From NCBI GenBank assembly GCA_025963635.1, contig JAOQAK010000095.1, positions 1 through 60,610 on the forward strand: DNA of 60,610 bases, written 5' to 3'. The notes below the pieces were generated by a model, which saw only the letters and a list, made by a program, of their open reading frames with translations, did no database searches and was not told where the DNA came from. This document shows positions 45,655 through 55,686 of the stretch, piece by piece. The position numbers were made by a program, and so were the translations under genes. Positions within the stretch are counted from its first letter, which is position 1. Every line of letters starts with the position of its first letter. The stretch is from Ferruginibacter sp. (GTDB taxonomy: Bacteria > Bacteroidota > Bacteroidia > Chitinophagales > Chitinophagaceae).

Positions 45655-46255
45655 GACTTGTGATTAGGTTCTTATAGATGAATAGGTGTGGTTATTTTAC
45701 TTTAAAATTAACGCGTTCGCTTACGGGGATATATCGTATATGCGCTAACGTAATATCCAATTATTTTTATCCGGGCACTTATTGCCGTGGAGCCCCGGTG
45801 ACGTCGCGGGTTCGTACTTTGCTTCTTGCCGGCATTTTAAAAACCCACTTTTTTTAAAAAAATGTTACAGTTCTGCCAGAATTTGAGCACCTGGTTATTG
45901 ATTTAACCACCCTGCCATGGGCAAATACTTTTGTCTGAATATTTTTATTTGACGTTTTATCATGATTGTGGAAAAGCATTTCCCAAAGCGCCGAAAATAA
46001 GGAGTTGTGATAAAATTAGTTGAAGTCCATTTTTCATTATACAAACATTAAAGAATAAGAGAAGAAAAAAGGTTGCCCGAAGAGCAGCGCATCGGGCGGG
46101 CAACCTTTTATTCGTCAAGATTATAATTGCAGGCCGTTTACGTCAGCTATACGTTTCGAAGCCGTATAAGGATCTGCTGTACCAGTGTACGACGCCACCA
46201 AGCTTTAGCAGGCAATAAAGCCTGGACAATAAGCATATACAACAGGCATCACTGG
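45655..46255. other. Gap between susD and the enzyme genes
   Basis: No gene is seen. The hairpin at 46067-46109 lies here (separate entry). The remainder is AT-rich with a near-palindrome GATATATCGTATATGCGC near 45728. A separate promoter for the 427-aa/GH27/671-aa genes is likely because of the intervening terminator-like hairpin, but none could be pinned down. Confidence 0.4.
46067..46109. terminator. Bidirectional terminator after susD
   Basis: AAAAGGTTGCCCG (46067-46079) pairs perfectly with CGGGCAACCTTTT (46097-46109), giving U-tracts on both strands. It lies about 150 bp after the susD stop. It could reduce read-through from susCD into the downstream enzyme genes. Confidence 0.85.
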
Positions 46256-48004
46256 TCAATAATTATTTTGCGCAATACCCGATTTCTGAATTTCAGCGAT
46301 GGGAATTGGTTGCAGGTAATATTTTACCGGGAACTTACGATCCTGGTATTTAAACTTACGGTAAATCTTTGTATCAGAATTTTTATCCTTTACAATGCTG
46401 ATACCGTAAACAGGCTTGTTAAATACATCTTCTGCGATCTTCCAGCGTCGGGCATCGAAATAGCGGTGTCCTTCGAGACATAATTCAATACGGCGCTCGT
46501 GCCTGATCCTTTCGCGGAGCGCTATGCCTGATTCATTGGCATCCGGTAATCCGACCCTGTTGCGTATTTTATTAAGGTAAGTGCGGGCCGTGCCTTCATC
46601 GCCTGCTTCAAGGGAAGCTTCCGCGTAATTGAGTAGTATTTCGGCATATCGGAATATGATCCATGAAACCTGGAATGGATATTTTTCCGTTTCTGTATTG
46701 TATGATTCGTCCATTGACTTCCTGTAAATATAATTCACTTGCGGGGCATCACTCTTTTTGCCCGGGTTTGCCTGGCTGTTACGGCCATAAACAACATTGT
46801 CTACCAGGAAATTGGGATTGGGCGTAGCAAAATTGTCATTGGTATAAACAGGTGTATTAAAATTATTGTTCTTTTCGCAAACCCAGAACTGAACAGCGGA
46901 ATCGCGAACCCAGGGACTTCCATCGATCGTAACGCTGGCGTATAAACGAGGATCACGGTTGCTGTATGGATGCGCTTTGTGCACAGGGTTATTCCAGTCA
47001 AAGGCCGTTCCATCTGTCATTTCAAAATCATCCACGAGGTTTTGTGTTACCATGGTGGTGGACCAGCCGCTACAATATCCATTTCCATCAATACCTCCAC
47101 CTAATCCTTCAACCACCTGGAAATATCCAAAAAGATCAGCATCTACAACAGGATCATGCCCCCGTGTAAGGATCATTTCTTTGTTTTGATTTTCTTTGAA
47201 GAGCTTCTTGTAAGTAGTTTTATCCCCTACCAGATCATATATGCCCAGGTCAATCACATCTTTCGCTGCCTTCTTTGCTGCAGTCCATTTTGCCTGATCG
47301 TTATTGGGGTTAAAAAGCGGGGACGCGGCATACAATAACATTCTTGATTTCATGGACATGGTGGCTCCCCTGGTAAAACGGCCATAATCACTTCCGGTAT
47401 ATGAATCCGGTAGCAGTAAGGCAGCGGCATTCAGGTCGTTTACCACCAGCTGCGCTGTTTCATCAAAAGTACTCCGCTGCCTTTTGAAATCGTCATTGAG
47501 GCTAAAAGGTTCTGTTACCAGCACCACTCCGCCATAGCGGGCGGCAAGATCCATATAACTCCAGGCCCTTAAAGCATATGCTTCGCCTTTTAAACGGCTT
47601 AGTTTTTGCTTTTCGATATCGGTATTTGCAGGTATCCTATCCGCGTTTTTCAGAAACCTGTTGCACCCGAGGATATAATCATAATGGAATTTCCATACAT
47701 CCAGGCTGGTAGGTGTAGAAGGGGTCATACCTCCATTCATGTAATCTGTAACGCCATGATAACTGTATTTATGGATGGCTTCATCCGTAAAAACACTTAA
47801 CTGGTAACTGCGAACCCAATCATACCATCCGATCTTTGGCAACACCTGGTATTGATTATTGATAAATGCTTCAGCAAGGTTAATATCTGTCCAGATGGCA
47901 TCTTCTGAAATTTTATCCAGGGGGCCCTTATCCATTATTTTTTTACAGGAGGGCGTGCTAAAATACAGCAGCGCCATACCTATAAATGTCAGTATTCTTT
48001 TCAT
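46256..48004 (-). CDS. SusD/RagB-family glycan-binding lipoprotein
   Basis: Surface lipoprotein that caps the SusC channel and binds the glycan. 582 aa. The lipobox STPSC is near residue 19. SusD features: an N-terminal LDKISEDAIWTDINLAEAFINNQY, the TPR-like region LKGEAYALRAWSYMDLAARYGG, and the C-terminal ILLNYAEASLEAGDEGTARTYLNKIRNRVG split over two segments, with GHRYFDARRWKIAED near the end. It starts 22 bp after the susC stop, the usual arrangement. Confidence 0.95.
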   Translation of the reverse strand: MKRILTFIGMALLYFSTPSCKKIMDKGPLDKISEDAIWTDINLAEAFINNQYQVLPKIGWYDWVRSYQLSVFTDEAIHKYSYHGVTDYMNGGMTPSTPTSLDVWKFHYDYILGCNRFLKNADRIPANTDIEKQKLSRLKGEAYALRAWSYMDLAARYGGVVLVTEPFSLNDDFKRQRSTFDETAQLVVNDLNAAALLLPDSYTGSDYGRFTRGATMSMKSRMLLYAASPLFNPNNDQAKWTAAKKAAKDVIDLGIYDLVGDKTTYKKLFKENQNKEMILTRGHDPVVDADLFGYFQVVEGLGGGIDGNGYCSGWSTTMVTQNLVDDFEMTDGTAFDWNNPVHKAHPYSNRDPRLYASVTIDGSPWVRDSAVQFWVCEKNNNFNTPVYTNDNFATPNPNFLVDNVVYGRNSQANPGKKSDAPQVNYIYRKSMDESYNTETEKYPFQVSWIIFRYAEILLNYAEASLEAGDEGTARTYLNKIRNRVGLPDANESGIALRERIRHERRIELCLEGHRYFDARRWKIAEDVFNKPVYGISIVKDKNSDTKIYRKFKYQDRKFPVKYYLQPIPIAEIQKSGIAQNNY

Positions 48005-48026
48005 GAAAATATTTTTAGAATGATTA

Positions 48027-51000
48027 TTAAAAAGTAACTTTTACACCCAGGTTATATACTTTGGTGGAAGGATAAAATACACCCAGGTTGTTGACTACTT
48101 CCGGATCATAGTCTTTAATCTTATCAAATAGTAAAAGGTTAAACCCACTCACATAAAACCTCACCGCAGACATAGACAATTTGGTAACCATGTGCTGGGG
48201 AAGGCTGTAGCCCAATTGTAAAGATTTGAGCCTTAGGAAAGAAGCGTCTTTCAGCCAGAAATCGGATGTAATGGTATTATAAGTTTCCGAGCGATGGAAA
48301 AAAGCCCTTGGCAAAGTAGCGGTTGCTGCGGTTGCTGGTGTCCACCTGTTGTTGTATAACCACAGGGGCACATTGATATCACCATTCCTTTCGGTTGGGT
48401 TCACATAGGTTTTGGCGCCTGTTTGTCCCTGCCATAGCATATTGAGGTCAAAGCCTTTTAATTCAAAATTCATGGGTATCCCAAAAGTGTAGCTTGGAAG
48501 GCTGGATGCGTACATGCGTACTTTATCCTTATCGGTAATGGCCTTATCTCCATCCACATCCTCATAAATAATATCTCCTAGCTGGGCGCCTGCACGCTTC
48601 ACAGGTGTACTGTTAAACTCTGCCTGTGTATTAAAAATTCCATTGGTTTTATATACCAGCCATGAATCGATGGGATGTCCTTCCCTGCGTTGATAATCAG
48701 GAACATTTGCGGATTCATCCATGTACAGGATTTTATTGGCGGTATAGGTAAAATTGAGACCGATATCATATTTCAATTGACCTATGTTATTGCGGTGAGT
48801 AAGCAAAATTTCCACGCCTTTATTCTGTGCCTTACCGATATTTTCGGCCGGCAGGACCAAACCTGTATAGTTTGGAACAGATGCATTGCGGGTAGCCAGT
48901 ATATTCGTTCTTTTGGAATAAAAATATTCAACTTCAAAACCAAGCAATCCTTTCCATAATGACCCTTCCAGGGCAACATTATAGGTATTCGCTACCTCCC
49001 AGCTAATATCCGGGTTGGCGGTTCCTGTAAGATAGAGAGTGGATACTACGGCAGGGGTGGCACCCAATACCATACTACTGGAGGAAGCCCTCAACGCTGC
49101 GGATGCCAGGTATTGGTAATCGGCTACGTTATCACTTCCCATTTGACCCCAGGATGCACGTAGTTTCAGGTTATCAATCGCTTTATAATTGTTCTTTACA
49201 AAGTTTTCTTCGGATATGCGCCAGCCCGCTGAAATACCAGGAAACAAGCCTGTTCTGTTAGAAGGTGCAAATTTTAAAGACTCATCCCTGCGCAATGTAA
49301 AATCCAATAAATACTTATTATCATAAGCATAGGCTACCCGCCCAAAAAGATTACGGTAAGCATATTCGTATCCTGAACCATCATTTTTCTGGTCATCGGC
49401 GGCACCCATAAACAGGTAGGGGATCTGGTTTGAAAGAAAGGTTGACCTTGTAGCACTGATCCATTCATTATTGGTAGAATATTGCTCATAAGCAGCAAAT
49501 GCAGATAGATTGTGCAGGCCAAAGGTTCTGTTATACCCGACTCTCGCATTTAAAGTGTACCTGTACGAATTGTAATAATAATCATACAATCCGCGGTTCA
49601 ATACCGGGTTGGTATTTAGGTTTGAATATTCATTCGTAGCGTTACTATAGGAATAAAGATCGTAGCTCTGTGAAAATTGTTTGGTTCTTACATTGGAGAA
49701 ATCGTAAGCTCCTGTTCCTTCCAGATACAAACCTTGAGTGATAAAAGGCAGGTCCCATTTAGCAGTAAATTGCGAATTGATGGTGGTGGTATTGTCATTG
49801 TTGGTACCCGCATTCCCTTTAATCATCTCAACGAGGTTATTACCATAAATCGCAGCAGGTAAGCCGTTTGAATAAAATATTGGCTTGGTGGGATCTGTTC
49901 CCAGCAATTCCTCAAAAAATCCATTGGAAGCATCGGAACCTACGGCCCTGTTTCTATCATCCCGCCTTCCGGAAAGATTCAATGAAAAATTAAGGTTTTT
50001 AGAAGCCCGTACATCAATATTTGATCGGATATTATAGCTTTTAAAATCATCAACAGCATTTTTATACACAGCGCCCTGGTACAAATACCTGCCCGATATA
50101 AAATATTTCACCGCATCATTACCGCCATGAAGGGAGATAGTATGGGTAGTTTGCGGAGCGGTGGCCCCTACTGCATAATCATTAAGATCGTAATTAGGAA
50201 AAAGAATTGCATCGGCGCCTGTTCTGAATTTTTCTATTTCTTCGGGGGTATAAATATATCCGCTACGCTTTGCTTCTGTATAGTATTGGGCATATTGCCA
50301 GGACCTGGTCATTTCAGGTATACGTGTTACCTGTGTAAGGCCATAATCACCATGATATTCCAACACCGGGCGACTGGATTTACCACGCTTGGTAGTAATT
50401 AAGATAACACCATTTGCAGCCCTTGAACCAAATATTGCGGCAGAGGCATCTTTCAGCACTGAAACACTTTCAATTTCATCCGGGTTGATCCTTTCCCATC
50501 CTGAACGATTGGCAATACCATCAATAATTATGAGCGGCCCCCCGCCCTGCCAGGACGATTTTCCCCTGATAAAAATATTCATGCTTTCACCTCCCGGATT
50601 AGACCCTCTTGAATTGATAATTACGCCGGTCATCCTGCCTGCAAGGGCTGATGTTAGATTCGTAGTAGGCGCTTTCGCAATTTCGGTGCCTTTTACTGAT
50701 GCTATGGAACCGGTAACAGTAGCTTTTTTCTGTGTACCATAACCAACCATCACCACTTCATCCATGCCCGTTTGGGAAACCCTGAGCATAACGTGTAAAT
50801 CATTTGTGTTGCGGATGGTTACTTCCCTCGATTGAAAACCCACATAGGAAATAATTAAAACATCTCCCTCATTTGCCTGTATTTCAAATTTGCCGGAAGC
50901 ATCTGAAGTAACGGAAGTCTTTTTGCCCTTTAAAGTGATGGTGGCGCCCGCAAGCGGAGAACCGGTTGAATCCGTAACAGTGCCAGTGATAGATTGCTGC

Positions 51001-51551
51001 GGTACAGCTTCGGCAAGGCCGGAAATATTTGTTTGCCTTGGCAGGGGTTTAGTGGCAAGCGTTTCAATAGGTTTGCGGGATATCAAAATTGATATGCCTT
51101 CAATTACATACTTCAATGGCTGATCGCGGAATGTAATATCCAGAAAATCCTTTAATGGCATATCATGAGCCGTAATCGTAACCGGTCTGGCAAGTTTTAA
51201 AAGTTCTTCATTGGCAAATACCAGCAAACCCGTTTGCTTTTCCACCACAGAGATCACTTTTTTTAATGATATCCCTTTCCCCGAAAGGGATATAGTTTGT
51301 GAGGATGTTCTGGCGCTTAAATGCAGGCCCAGAACAAGCATAAAAAAGGCAGTTAGTTTCATGGCTTTCACAATTGTTTTTCTCATACCAGTGGGAAATC
51401 GCCTGCTGGCAAACATCCCGTTGAATGTAAATACGTGGGTGATCGCATGTTTTACCCGTTTAGCAGGATCATGTATGCCTGGAGTTCCCAACATGAATGG
51501 CCTTACACTAAATGGCATAGCATTCAGATCACAAAGAGCATTTTTTTGCAT
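48027..51551 (-). CDS. SusC/RagA TonB-dependent receptor with STN domain
   Basis: Outer-membrane importer energised by TonB. 1174 aa from the first ATG. A start at residue 56 (51386, MRKTIVKAMKL) would place the signal peptide at the very N-terminus and may be the true one. An STN domain (about 90-160, SLSGKGISLKKVISVVEKQ) shows that it signals to a FecR/sigma pair. A carboxypeptidase-regulatory-like domain (GTVTDSTGSPLAGATITLKG), the plug (VVMVGYGTQKKATVTGSI, IFIRGKSSWQ) and a barrel ending KVTF follow. The sigma and FecR genes directly upstream complete the circuit. Confidence 0.96.
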   Translation of the reverse strand: MQKNALCDLNAMPFSVRPFMLGTPGIHDPAKRVKHAITHVFTFNGMFASRRFPTGMRKTIVKAMKLTAFFMLVLGLHLSARTSSQTISLSGKGISLKKVISVVEKQTGLLVFANEELLKLARPVTITAHDMPLKDFLDITFRDQPLKYVIEGISILISRKPIETLATKPLPRQTNISGLAEAVPQQSITGTVTDSTGSPLAGATITLKGKKTSVTSDASGKFEIQANEGDVLIISYVGFQSREVTIRNTNDLHVMLRVSQTGMDEVVMVGYGTQKKATVTGSIASVKGTEIAKAPTTNLTSALAGRMTGVIINSRGSNPGGESMNIFIRGKSSWQGGGPLIIIDGIANRSGWERINPDEIESVSVLKDASAAIFGSRAANGVILITTKRGKSSRPVLEYHGDYGLTQVTRIPEMTRSWQYAQYYTEAKRSGYIYTPEEIEKFRTGADAILFPNYDLNDYAVGATAPQTTHTISLHGGNDAVKYFISGRYLYQGAVYKNAVDDFKSYNIRSNIDVRASKNLNFSLNLSGRRDDRNRAVGSDASNGFFEELLGTDPTKPIFYSNGLPAAIYGNNLVEMIKGNAGTNNDNTTTINSQFTAKWDLPFITQGLYLEGTGAYDFSNVRTKQFSQSYDLYSYSNATNEYSNLNTNPVLNRGLYDYYYNSYRYTLNARVGYNRTFGLHNLSAFAAYEQYSTNNEWISATRSTFLSNQIPYLFMGAADDQKNDGSGYEYAYRNLFGRVAYAYDNKYLLDFTLRRDESLKFAPSNRTGLFPGISAGWRISEENFVKNNYKAIDNLKLRASWGQMGSDNVADYQYLASAALRASSSSMVLGATPAVVSTLYLTGTANPDISWEVANTYNVALEGSLWKGLLGFEVEYFYSKRTNILATRNASVPNYTGLVLPAENIGKAQNKGVEILLTHRNNIGQLKYDIGLNFTYTANKILYMDESANVPDYQRREGHPIDSWLVYKTNGIFNTQAEFNSTPVKRAGAQLGDIIYEDVDGDKAITDKDKVRMYASSLPSYTFGIPMNFELKGFDLNMLWQGQTGAKTYVNPTERNGDINVPLWLYNNRWTPATAATATLPRAFFHRSETYNTITSDFWLKDASFLRLKSLQLGYSLPQHMVTKLSMSAVRFYVSGFNLLLFDKIKDYDPEVVNNLGVFYPSTKVYNLGVKVTF

Positions 51552-51626
51552 AACTTAGCATTGGTTTTGGTTAATAAATAAGACAGTTAATTCCTGAGTT
51601 GTTTTAGGCCTGACCAATTTTAATTG

Positions 51627-51660
51627 CCGCTATGGAGTTCCAGTCCATAGCGGTTTTTTT
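51627..51660 (+). terminator. Hairpin between fecR and susC
   Basis: CCGCTATGG (51627-51635) and CCATAGCGG (51645-51653) form a perfect 9-bp stem with a 9-nt loop followed by seven T on the plus strand. All nearby genes run on the minus strand. There the stem would still form in the susC leader but without a U-tract, so it may separate the regulator and transporter transcripts by structure or act on antisense RNA. Confidence 0.7.
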
Positions 51661-51783
51661 ACAGGCCTTTCATATATTAATTTCTCTTTCGTTCATTATA
51701 ACACCCCGTTGAGGATAGGTCAATTCTAAATTGTGTTTAAAAAAACTGGCGCCTAATGGTAACAGGTCGTGAGGACTCAAATC

Positions 51784-52995
51784 CTATTTCATTACAATTA
51801 ATTTTCTTCCTTCTTCCATCCTGAAATGCAGATCCGATTCCCGCAAAAAAACCAGCAGCTTTGATAAACTTACATTGCGTCCCATTTTACCATAAAATTT
51901 CATTTCGGGAATACCATTTTCATATATTACTTCCAGATCGTACCACCTCGCCAGTTGCCGCATTACCTGTTCCAAACCGGCATTCTGAAAATCGAATATG
52001 CCGTTCTTCCAGGACATTACTTTATTGAGATCAATGTTATTTACTATATGTATGTTTTTTGCTTTCGTATCACTGGTTAAAGAGGATGGCGATTTTGATA
52101 TTATCTGCGCCTGCTGCCCTGGCCTTAAAACGGCTTTACTGGTTCCATTCACTATTTCCACCATTCCTTCCATCAAAGTGGTATTGATGCTTTTTTCATC
52201 ATCGTAAGAGTTTATATTAAAATGTGTTCCCAACACTTTTATTTGGGTTTCGCCATTCATTTTTATGCGGAAAGGCATTGTTGAATTTTTAGCCACTTCA
52301 AAATAAGCTTCGCCGGTTATTTCAACGATGCGCTCATTTCCTATAAATAAAGTAGGATAACGCAGAGAAGAAGCAGCATTCAGCCAAACCTTTGTTCCAT
52401 CTGGCAAAAGAAGTTGAAATTGCCTTCCTCGAGGTGTAGACATGGTGTTATAAGTAATTTCAGTACCCGGTTTTCCAGTAGGCTGGTAAGCTAACTGACC
52501 ACTTTTAAGTATTACCCGAACACCATTTTGAGCAGTGATTATTCTGTTGCCTAAACTGTCCAGTATAATCTGTGATCCATCAGCAAGGGTGAGAATAGCG
52601 CCGTCCTTACCAGGTTCAATATCGTCGGAGGATTTTTGAATTATTGTCGCAATTACGGGCTGCGGCTTCTTTCCATATTGTTTCCAGAACAAGGTGCCGG
52701 TGACAAACATAATAATGACTGCAGCCGCATACTTTATCCATTTGTTTTTGAAAAAAGATACCCGGCTTACAGGAACTACCAGCGCTTGTTTGTCAGAAGA
52801 AATAACTGATTGTAACCGGGCAAGCATTCGGCTTTCTATCACAGACTTTTGTTCCTCCGTAATATCGTCCCAAATAGCATCCTGGTGGAAACTATTTATA
52901 AAATTATTTAGCAGTTGTTCTTCCTCAAGTGAGGCTTCCCCTTTCAGGTATTTGTCGATCAATGTTAAAAACTGCTGTTTGTCTATCAGGCGCAT
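51784..52995 (-). CDS. FecR-family anti-sigma factor
   Basis: Inner-membrane anti-sigma factor, 403 aa. The cytoplasmic N-terminal part (1-80) should hold the sigma factor. A single membrane helix is at about 86-104 (KYAAAVIIMFVTGTLFW). The periplasmic FecR domain is evident (TPRGRQFQLLLPDGTKVWLNA, SLRYPTLF, GEAYFEVAKNSTMPF), and a DUF4974 domain ends the protein (LEQVMRQLARWYDLEVIYEN). It receives the substrate signal from the SusC STN domain and releases the sigma factor. It lies 62 bp after the sigma gene. Confidence 0.95.
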   Translation of the reverse strand: MRLIDKQQFLTLIDKYLKGEASLEEEQLLNNFINSFHQDAIWDDITEEQKSVIESRMLARLQSVISSDKQALVVPVSRVSFFKNKWIKYAAAVIIMFVTGTLFWKQYGKKPQPVIATIIQKSSDDIEPGKDGAILTLADGSQIILDSLGNRIITAQNGVRVILKSGQLAYQPTGKPGTEITYNTMSTPRGRQFQLLLPDGTKVWLNAASSLRYPTLFIGNERIVEITGEAYFEVAKNSTMPFRIKMNGETQIKVLGTHFNINSYDDEKSINTTLMEGMVEIVNGTSKAVLRPGQQAQIISKSPSSLTSDTKAKNIHIVNNIDLNKVMSWKNGIFDFQNAGLEQVMRQLARWYDLEVIYENGIPEMKFYGKMGRNVSLSKLLVFLRESDLHFRMEEGRKLIVMK

Positions 52996-53057
52996 GAGGA
53001 GGAGAGTAGAAAAAAGGGCATATCCCCTAGCCGGAATAAAAATATTTTTACCGTTGC

Positions 53058-53648
53058 CTAGTCTTTGAACAGGTAGAGCAAAAGTTGGGCTGAAACAATT
53101 GCGCCCAGGGAGGCACGCAATTCCTGTAACGCCCTGGAAATATGATTTTCTACAGTTTTAGTGGAAATATTCAATTGGTGAGCGATCTCTTTATGGGAAA
53201 GGTTTTCTTCACGGCTTAGTTTATATACTTGTTGACATTTAGGGGGAAGCTGGTTGATGACATGGTTTGTTTGTGCAACCATATCTTTGTATTCAAGGTC
53301 CGCATGGGTGGCGGACGCCTGCAAACGCTCGAAAATGCTATCGAAAATATCCGCTCTTACCATACCGGAGCGAATTTGCCTGTAGATGGAATAGCGGCAG
53401 GAAGCAAAGAGATAGGCCTTCAATGAAACCTTTATTTCAAGCCTGTCCCGAAAATCCCATAACCTGACAAATATTTCCTGAATAATATCCTCACAGGCCT
53501 GCTTGTCTTTTAATATACTATAAGATTTTAGGTAAAGAGGTTCCCAATAAAGCTGGTAAATAGCAGTTAGCGTATTTGCGTCTCCTTCAGACAAATCCCT
53601 CAGGAGTTCCTTCTCATTATATTTTTCCAAATTTTTTGTCAATATCAT
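53058..53648 (-). CDS. ECF RNA polymerase sigma-70 factor
   Basis: 196 aa sigma factor of the FecI-like Bacteroidota group. Region 2 covers about 25-95 (LYLKSYSILKDKQACEDIIQ, EIFVRLWDFR) and region 4 about 130-185 (LPPKCQQVYKLSREENLSHK, EIAHQLNISTKTVENHISRA). It probably directs transcription of the adjacent susC-susD genes and is held by the FecR protein encoded next. The first gene of the locus; I see no clear housekeeping promoter in the bases upstream. Confidence 0.95.
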   Translation of the reverse strand: MILTKNLEKYNEKELLRDLSEGDANTLTAIYQLYWEPLYLKSYSILKDKQACEDIIQEIFVRLWDFRDRLEIKVSLKAYLFASCRYSIYRQIRSGMVRADIFDSIFERLQASATHADLEYKDMVAQTNHVINQLPPKCQQVYKLSREENLSHKEIAHQLNISTKTVENHISRALQELRASLGAIVSAQLLLYLFKD

Positions 53649-54012
53649 CTATTATGTCCAAAAATTGTCTTCCAAGTAAAAAGTGAATTTAAGGTAATCT
53701 TGTAACAAAAAAATATGACTGTACATTTTACTATGTGCATTCTCGCTTTCCAACAATTTATATTATAGCTCAGAGGTTACCTCAATTAAACCATTGGGTT
53801 GTCATTGGGGTTATCTGATTGAGTAATCTAACGGTTACCGGCTTCATGATTTTATTTTGGCGAATGGGTTGATTCGTACTGCGGGAAACAATAGCGATAC
53901 ATTTTATTAAAAGTGACATATGGGCAGCATGATTAAATTGAATTTCTAAAAGTCCAAGTTAACGCAACCCATTATATAGTAGAAATATAAATCGCTTCGA
54001 CTATGGTAAATA
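53649..54012. other. Gene-free stretch upstream of the PUL sigma gene
   Basis: About 360 bp, AT-rich, no reading frame of note. It must contain the sigma-gene promoter; no clear consensus could be found. Confidence 0.4.
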
Positions 54013-54218
54013 CTAATTATTAAGAAAACATATTACATTTTCCGGTTTTAAACCAGTGACATCGCAAAATTCAAATATTGTGATGTACTCCCCTTTTCTT
54101 TGTTATATTTTTTCCGGATTTTGGCAATGAGCTTCCTGGCCGCTCTTTCTTTACGGCCTGTGATATTTGTTATGTCTTTCGCATAAATCACTATGCGATT
54201 GGGGATCATTTGCTGCAT
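54013..54218 (-). pseudogene. Frameshifted small conserved Bacteroidota protein
   Basis: From ATG 54218 the frame reads MQQMIPNRIVIYAKDITNI then TGRKERAARKLIAKIRKKYN, and stops after 56 aa with an odd tail. In the next frame the DNA continues EYITIFEFCDVTGLKPENVI to a stop at 54013. Together these give a coherent protein of about 68 aa, a basic helix followed by a TxxEFCxxTGL-type end, of a kind I associate with Bacteroidota mobile elements. The break coincides with a run of four C (54090-54093); one more base restores the frame. It is either a real mutation or a homopolymer read error. Confidence 0.65.
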
Positions 54219-54368
54219 AACCCTGCACGTTCGGAACGCCTGCTTTTTTGCGTGAAGTATTCATTTTACTATTGTGGTGATAATTGCAAATATAGAAAAT
54301 GTTTCATGTATAACATGCTAACAATTACCTGTACTTGCAAAAACATTCATCTTTAAATTTTGTGAAAA

Positions 54369-55124
54369 ATGGGCAAGGCAAAAAGGCATTATTAAATTGA
54401 AAGGTACGCTGGGCGATATTACCTTTTACAAATCGCAGGACGGGTACCTGGCACGCGAGAAAGGTGGTGTGGATGCAGCCCGTATTGCAAATTTCCGAAC
54501 TTTCAAAGGACAAGGGAGAATGGAGAAGAGTTCGGCACTGCCGGCAAGGCAGGTAAAATGCTCCGTACTTCCATCAGGGGTTTGTTGTTAAATATTTCCG
54601 ATCGCAGGATGGTTGGACGCCTTACCCAGGAAATGGTAAAGGTGTTGCAGGCTGATGTTACCAGCGTGCGTGGTAAGCGGAATGTCATTGATGGTGAAGC
54701 AGAATTGCTGGAGGGTTTTGAATTTAATATCGGCAGCAAATTAGGCACCACTTTATTTGCACCCCTTACCAGTACTATTGACCGCGTTGCCGGAACATTG
54801 ACTGTTGACATCCCTTCTTTTATCCCTATCAATATGGTAGCTGCTCCTGGTGGAACTACCCATTTCAAAATAATTTCTGCTGGGTCGGTAGTCGATTTTG
54901 AGAATGAGACCTTTGAAGTGGATACCCAGGAAACTGCGGAAATAGCATTGGACAGTGTAGCAACCGCGGTGATCAGTTTGGTAAATAGCGTTACACCGAA
55001 CAGTGTACCTCCGATGTTCCTGGCATTGGGTATTATTTTTTACCAGGAAGTGAATGGCGTCAGGTATGTCTTAAAGAACGGGTCGTACAATGCACTGTCG
55101 CTGGTGAAAGTAAATGGCGTTTAA
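54369..55124 (+). pseudogene. Conserved hypothetical protein with two compensating frameshifts
   Basis: Three segments join into one protein. After ATG at 54369 an extra G (ATGGGCAAGG instead of ATGGCAAGG) throws the frame. The next segment reads ARQKGIIKLKGTLGDITFYK then SQDGYLAREKGGVDAARIAN. A missing base near 54493 then returns to the original frame, NFQRTRENGEEFGTAGKAGK then MLRTSIRGLLLN, and on to VNGV at 55124. The restored product is about 250 aa, with a helical N-terminal half and a beta-rich C-terminal half. I recognise the style from Chitinophagaceae genomes but know no function. A shorter product from an internal start (54558) could still be made. Confidence 0.7.
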
Positions 55125-55406
55125 TCTGCACATGGTGCCACGAAGTTTCAATACGCTTTATGAATACCAGCAACAATATTCGTTAACACTAAACTTTTGA
55201 ATATGATTTTTATTTGGAATCTTTTCATTGTTTCGTTGACTGTAGCTACCGCTTAGTCGACGAAATGATTTTTTTAATCTTTAAAATGTTAAGTCTATGG
55301 GAAACCAATGGGAAATTTGGATCGGCTTGATAAGTACCGGTTTTCTGAATTTTTAAATTAGAAAGCGGCTTTACTTAATCCAACATCCTGGTAAAAACGC
55401 AATAAA
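55125..55406. other. Short gap in decayed region
   Basis: Two tiny open frames (MIFIWNLFIVSLTVATA near 55203 and MGNQWEIWIGLISTGFLNF near 55297) are visible but too short to support. No promoter element stands out. Confidence 0.3.
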
Positions 55407-55592
55407 ATGGAACAACATTATTTTGACAATACCACCAAAGCCGGCACTGCAGCAGGAACATTGTTAACCATTTTTGCCAATATCAACAGTGAGGATCTTG
55501 TTGAAACAGGAATACTAGCTGCGGTGGGAGCAGCTGTTAGTTTTTTGGTAACGATCCTGCTAAAGGCCATGGTGAAGTATTTCAGAAAGTGA
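55407..55592 (+). CDS. Small membrane protein, holin-like in size
   Basis: 61 aa with two hydrophobic segments: residues 11-26 (KAGTAAGTLLTIFANI) and 34-53 (TGILAAVGAAVSFLVTILLK), ending in a basic tail (KYFRK). The N-terminus MEQHYFDNTT is polar. This size and topology resemble phage holins and other two-helix membrane peptides, but no motif proves it. It is intact, unlike its neighbours, and is followed 38 bp later by a strong terminator, which supports expression. Confidence 0.6.
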   Translation: MEQHYFDNTTKAGTAAGTLLTIFANINSEDLVETGILAAVGAAVSFLVTILLKAMVKYFRK

Positions 55593-55630
55593 TCGTCCGG
55601 GTTTTGTGGTGATTTTCGGATGTGGCATGT

Positions 55631-55655
55631 CCCCGGTTAACCGGGGCATTTTTTT
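55631..55655 (+). terminator. Terminator after the small membrane protein
   Basis: CCCCGG-TTAA-CCGGGG followed by CATTTTTTT. Compact GC-rich hairpin plus U-tract, 38 bp after the stop at 55592. Confidence 0.85.
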
Positions 55656-55686
55656 GTGCCCTGTAACGAGCACTGATTAATAGAAA

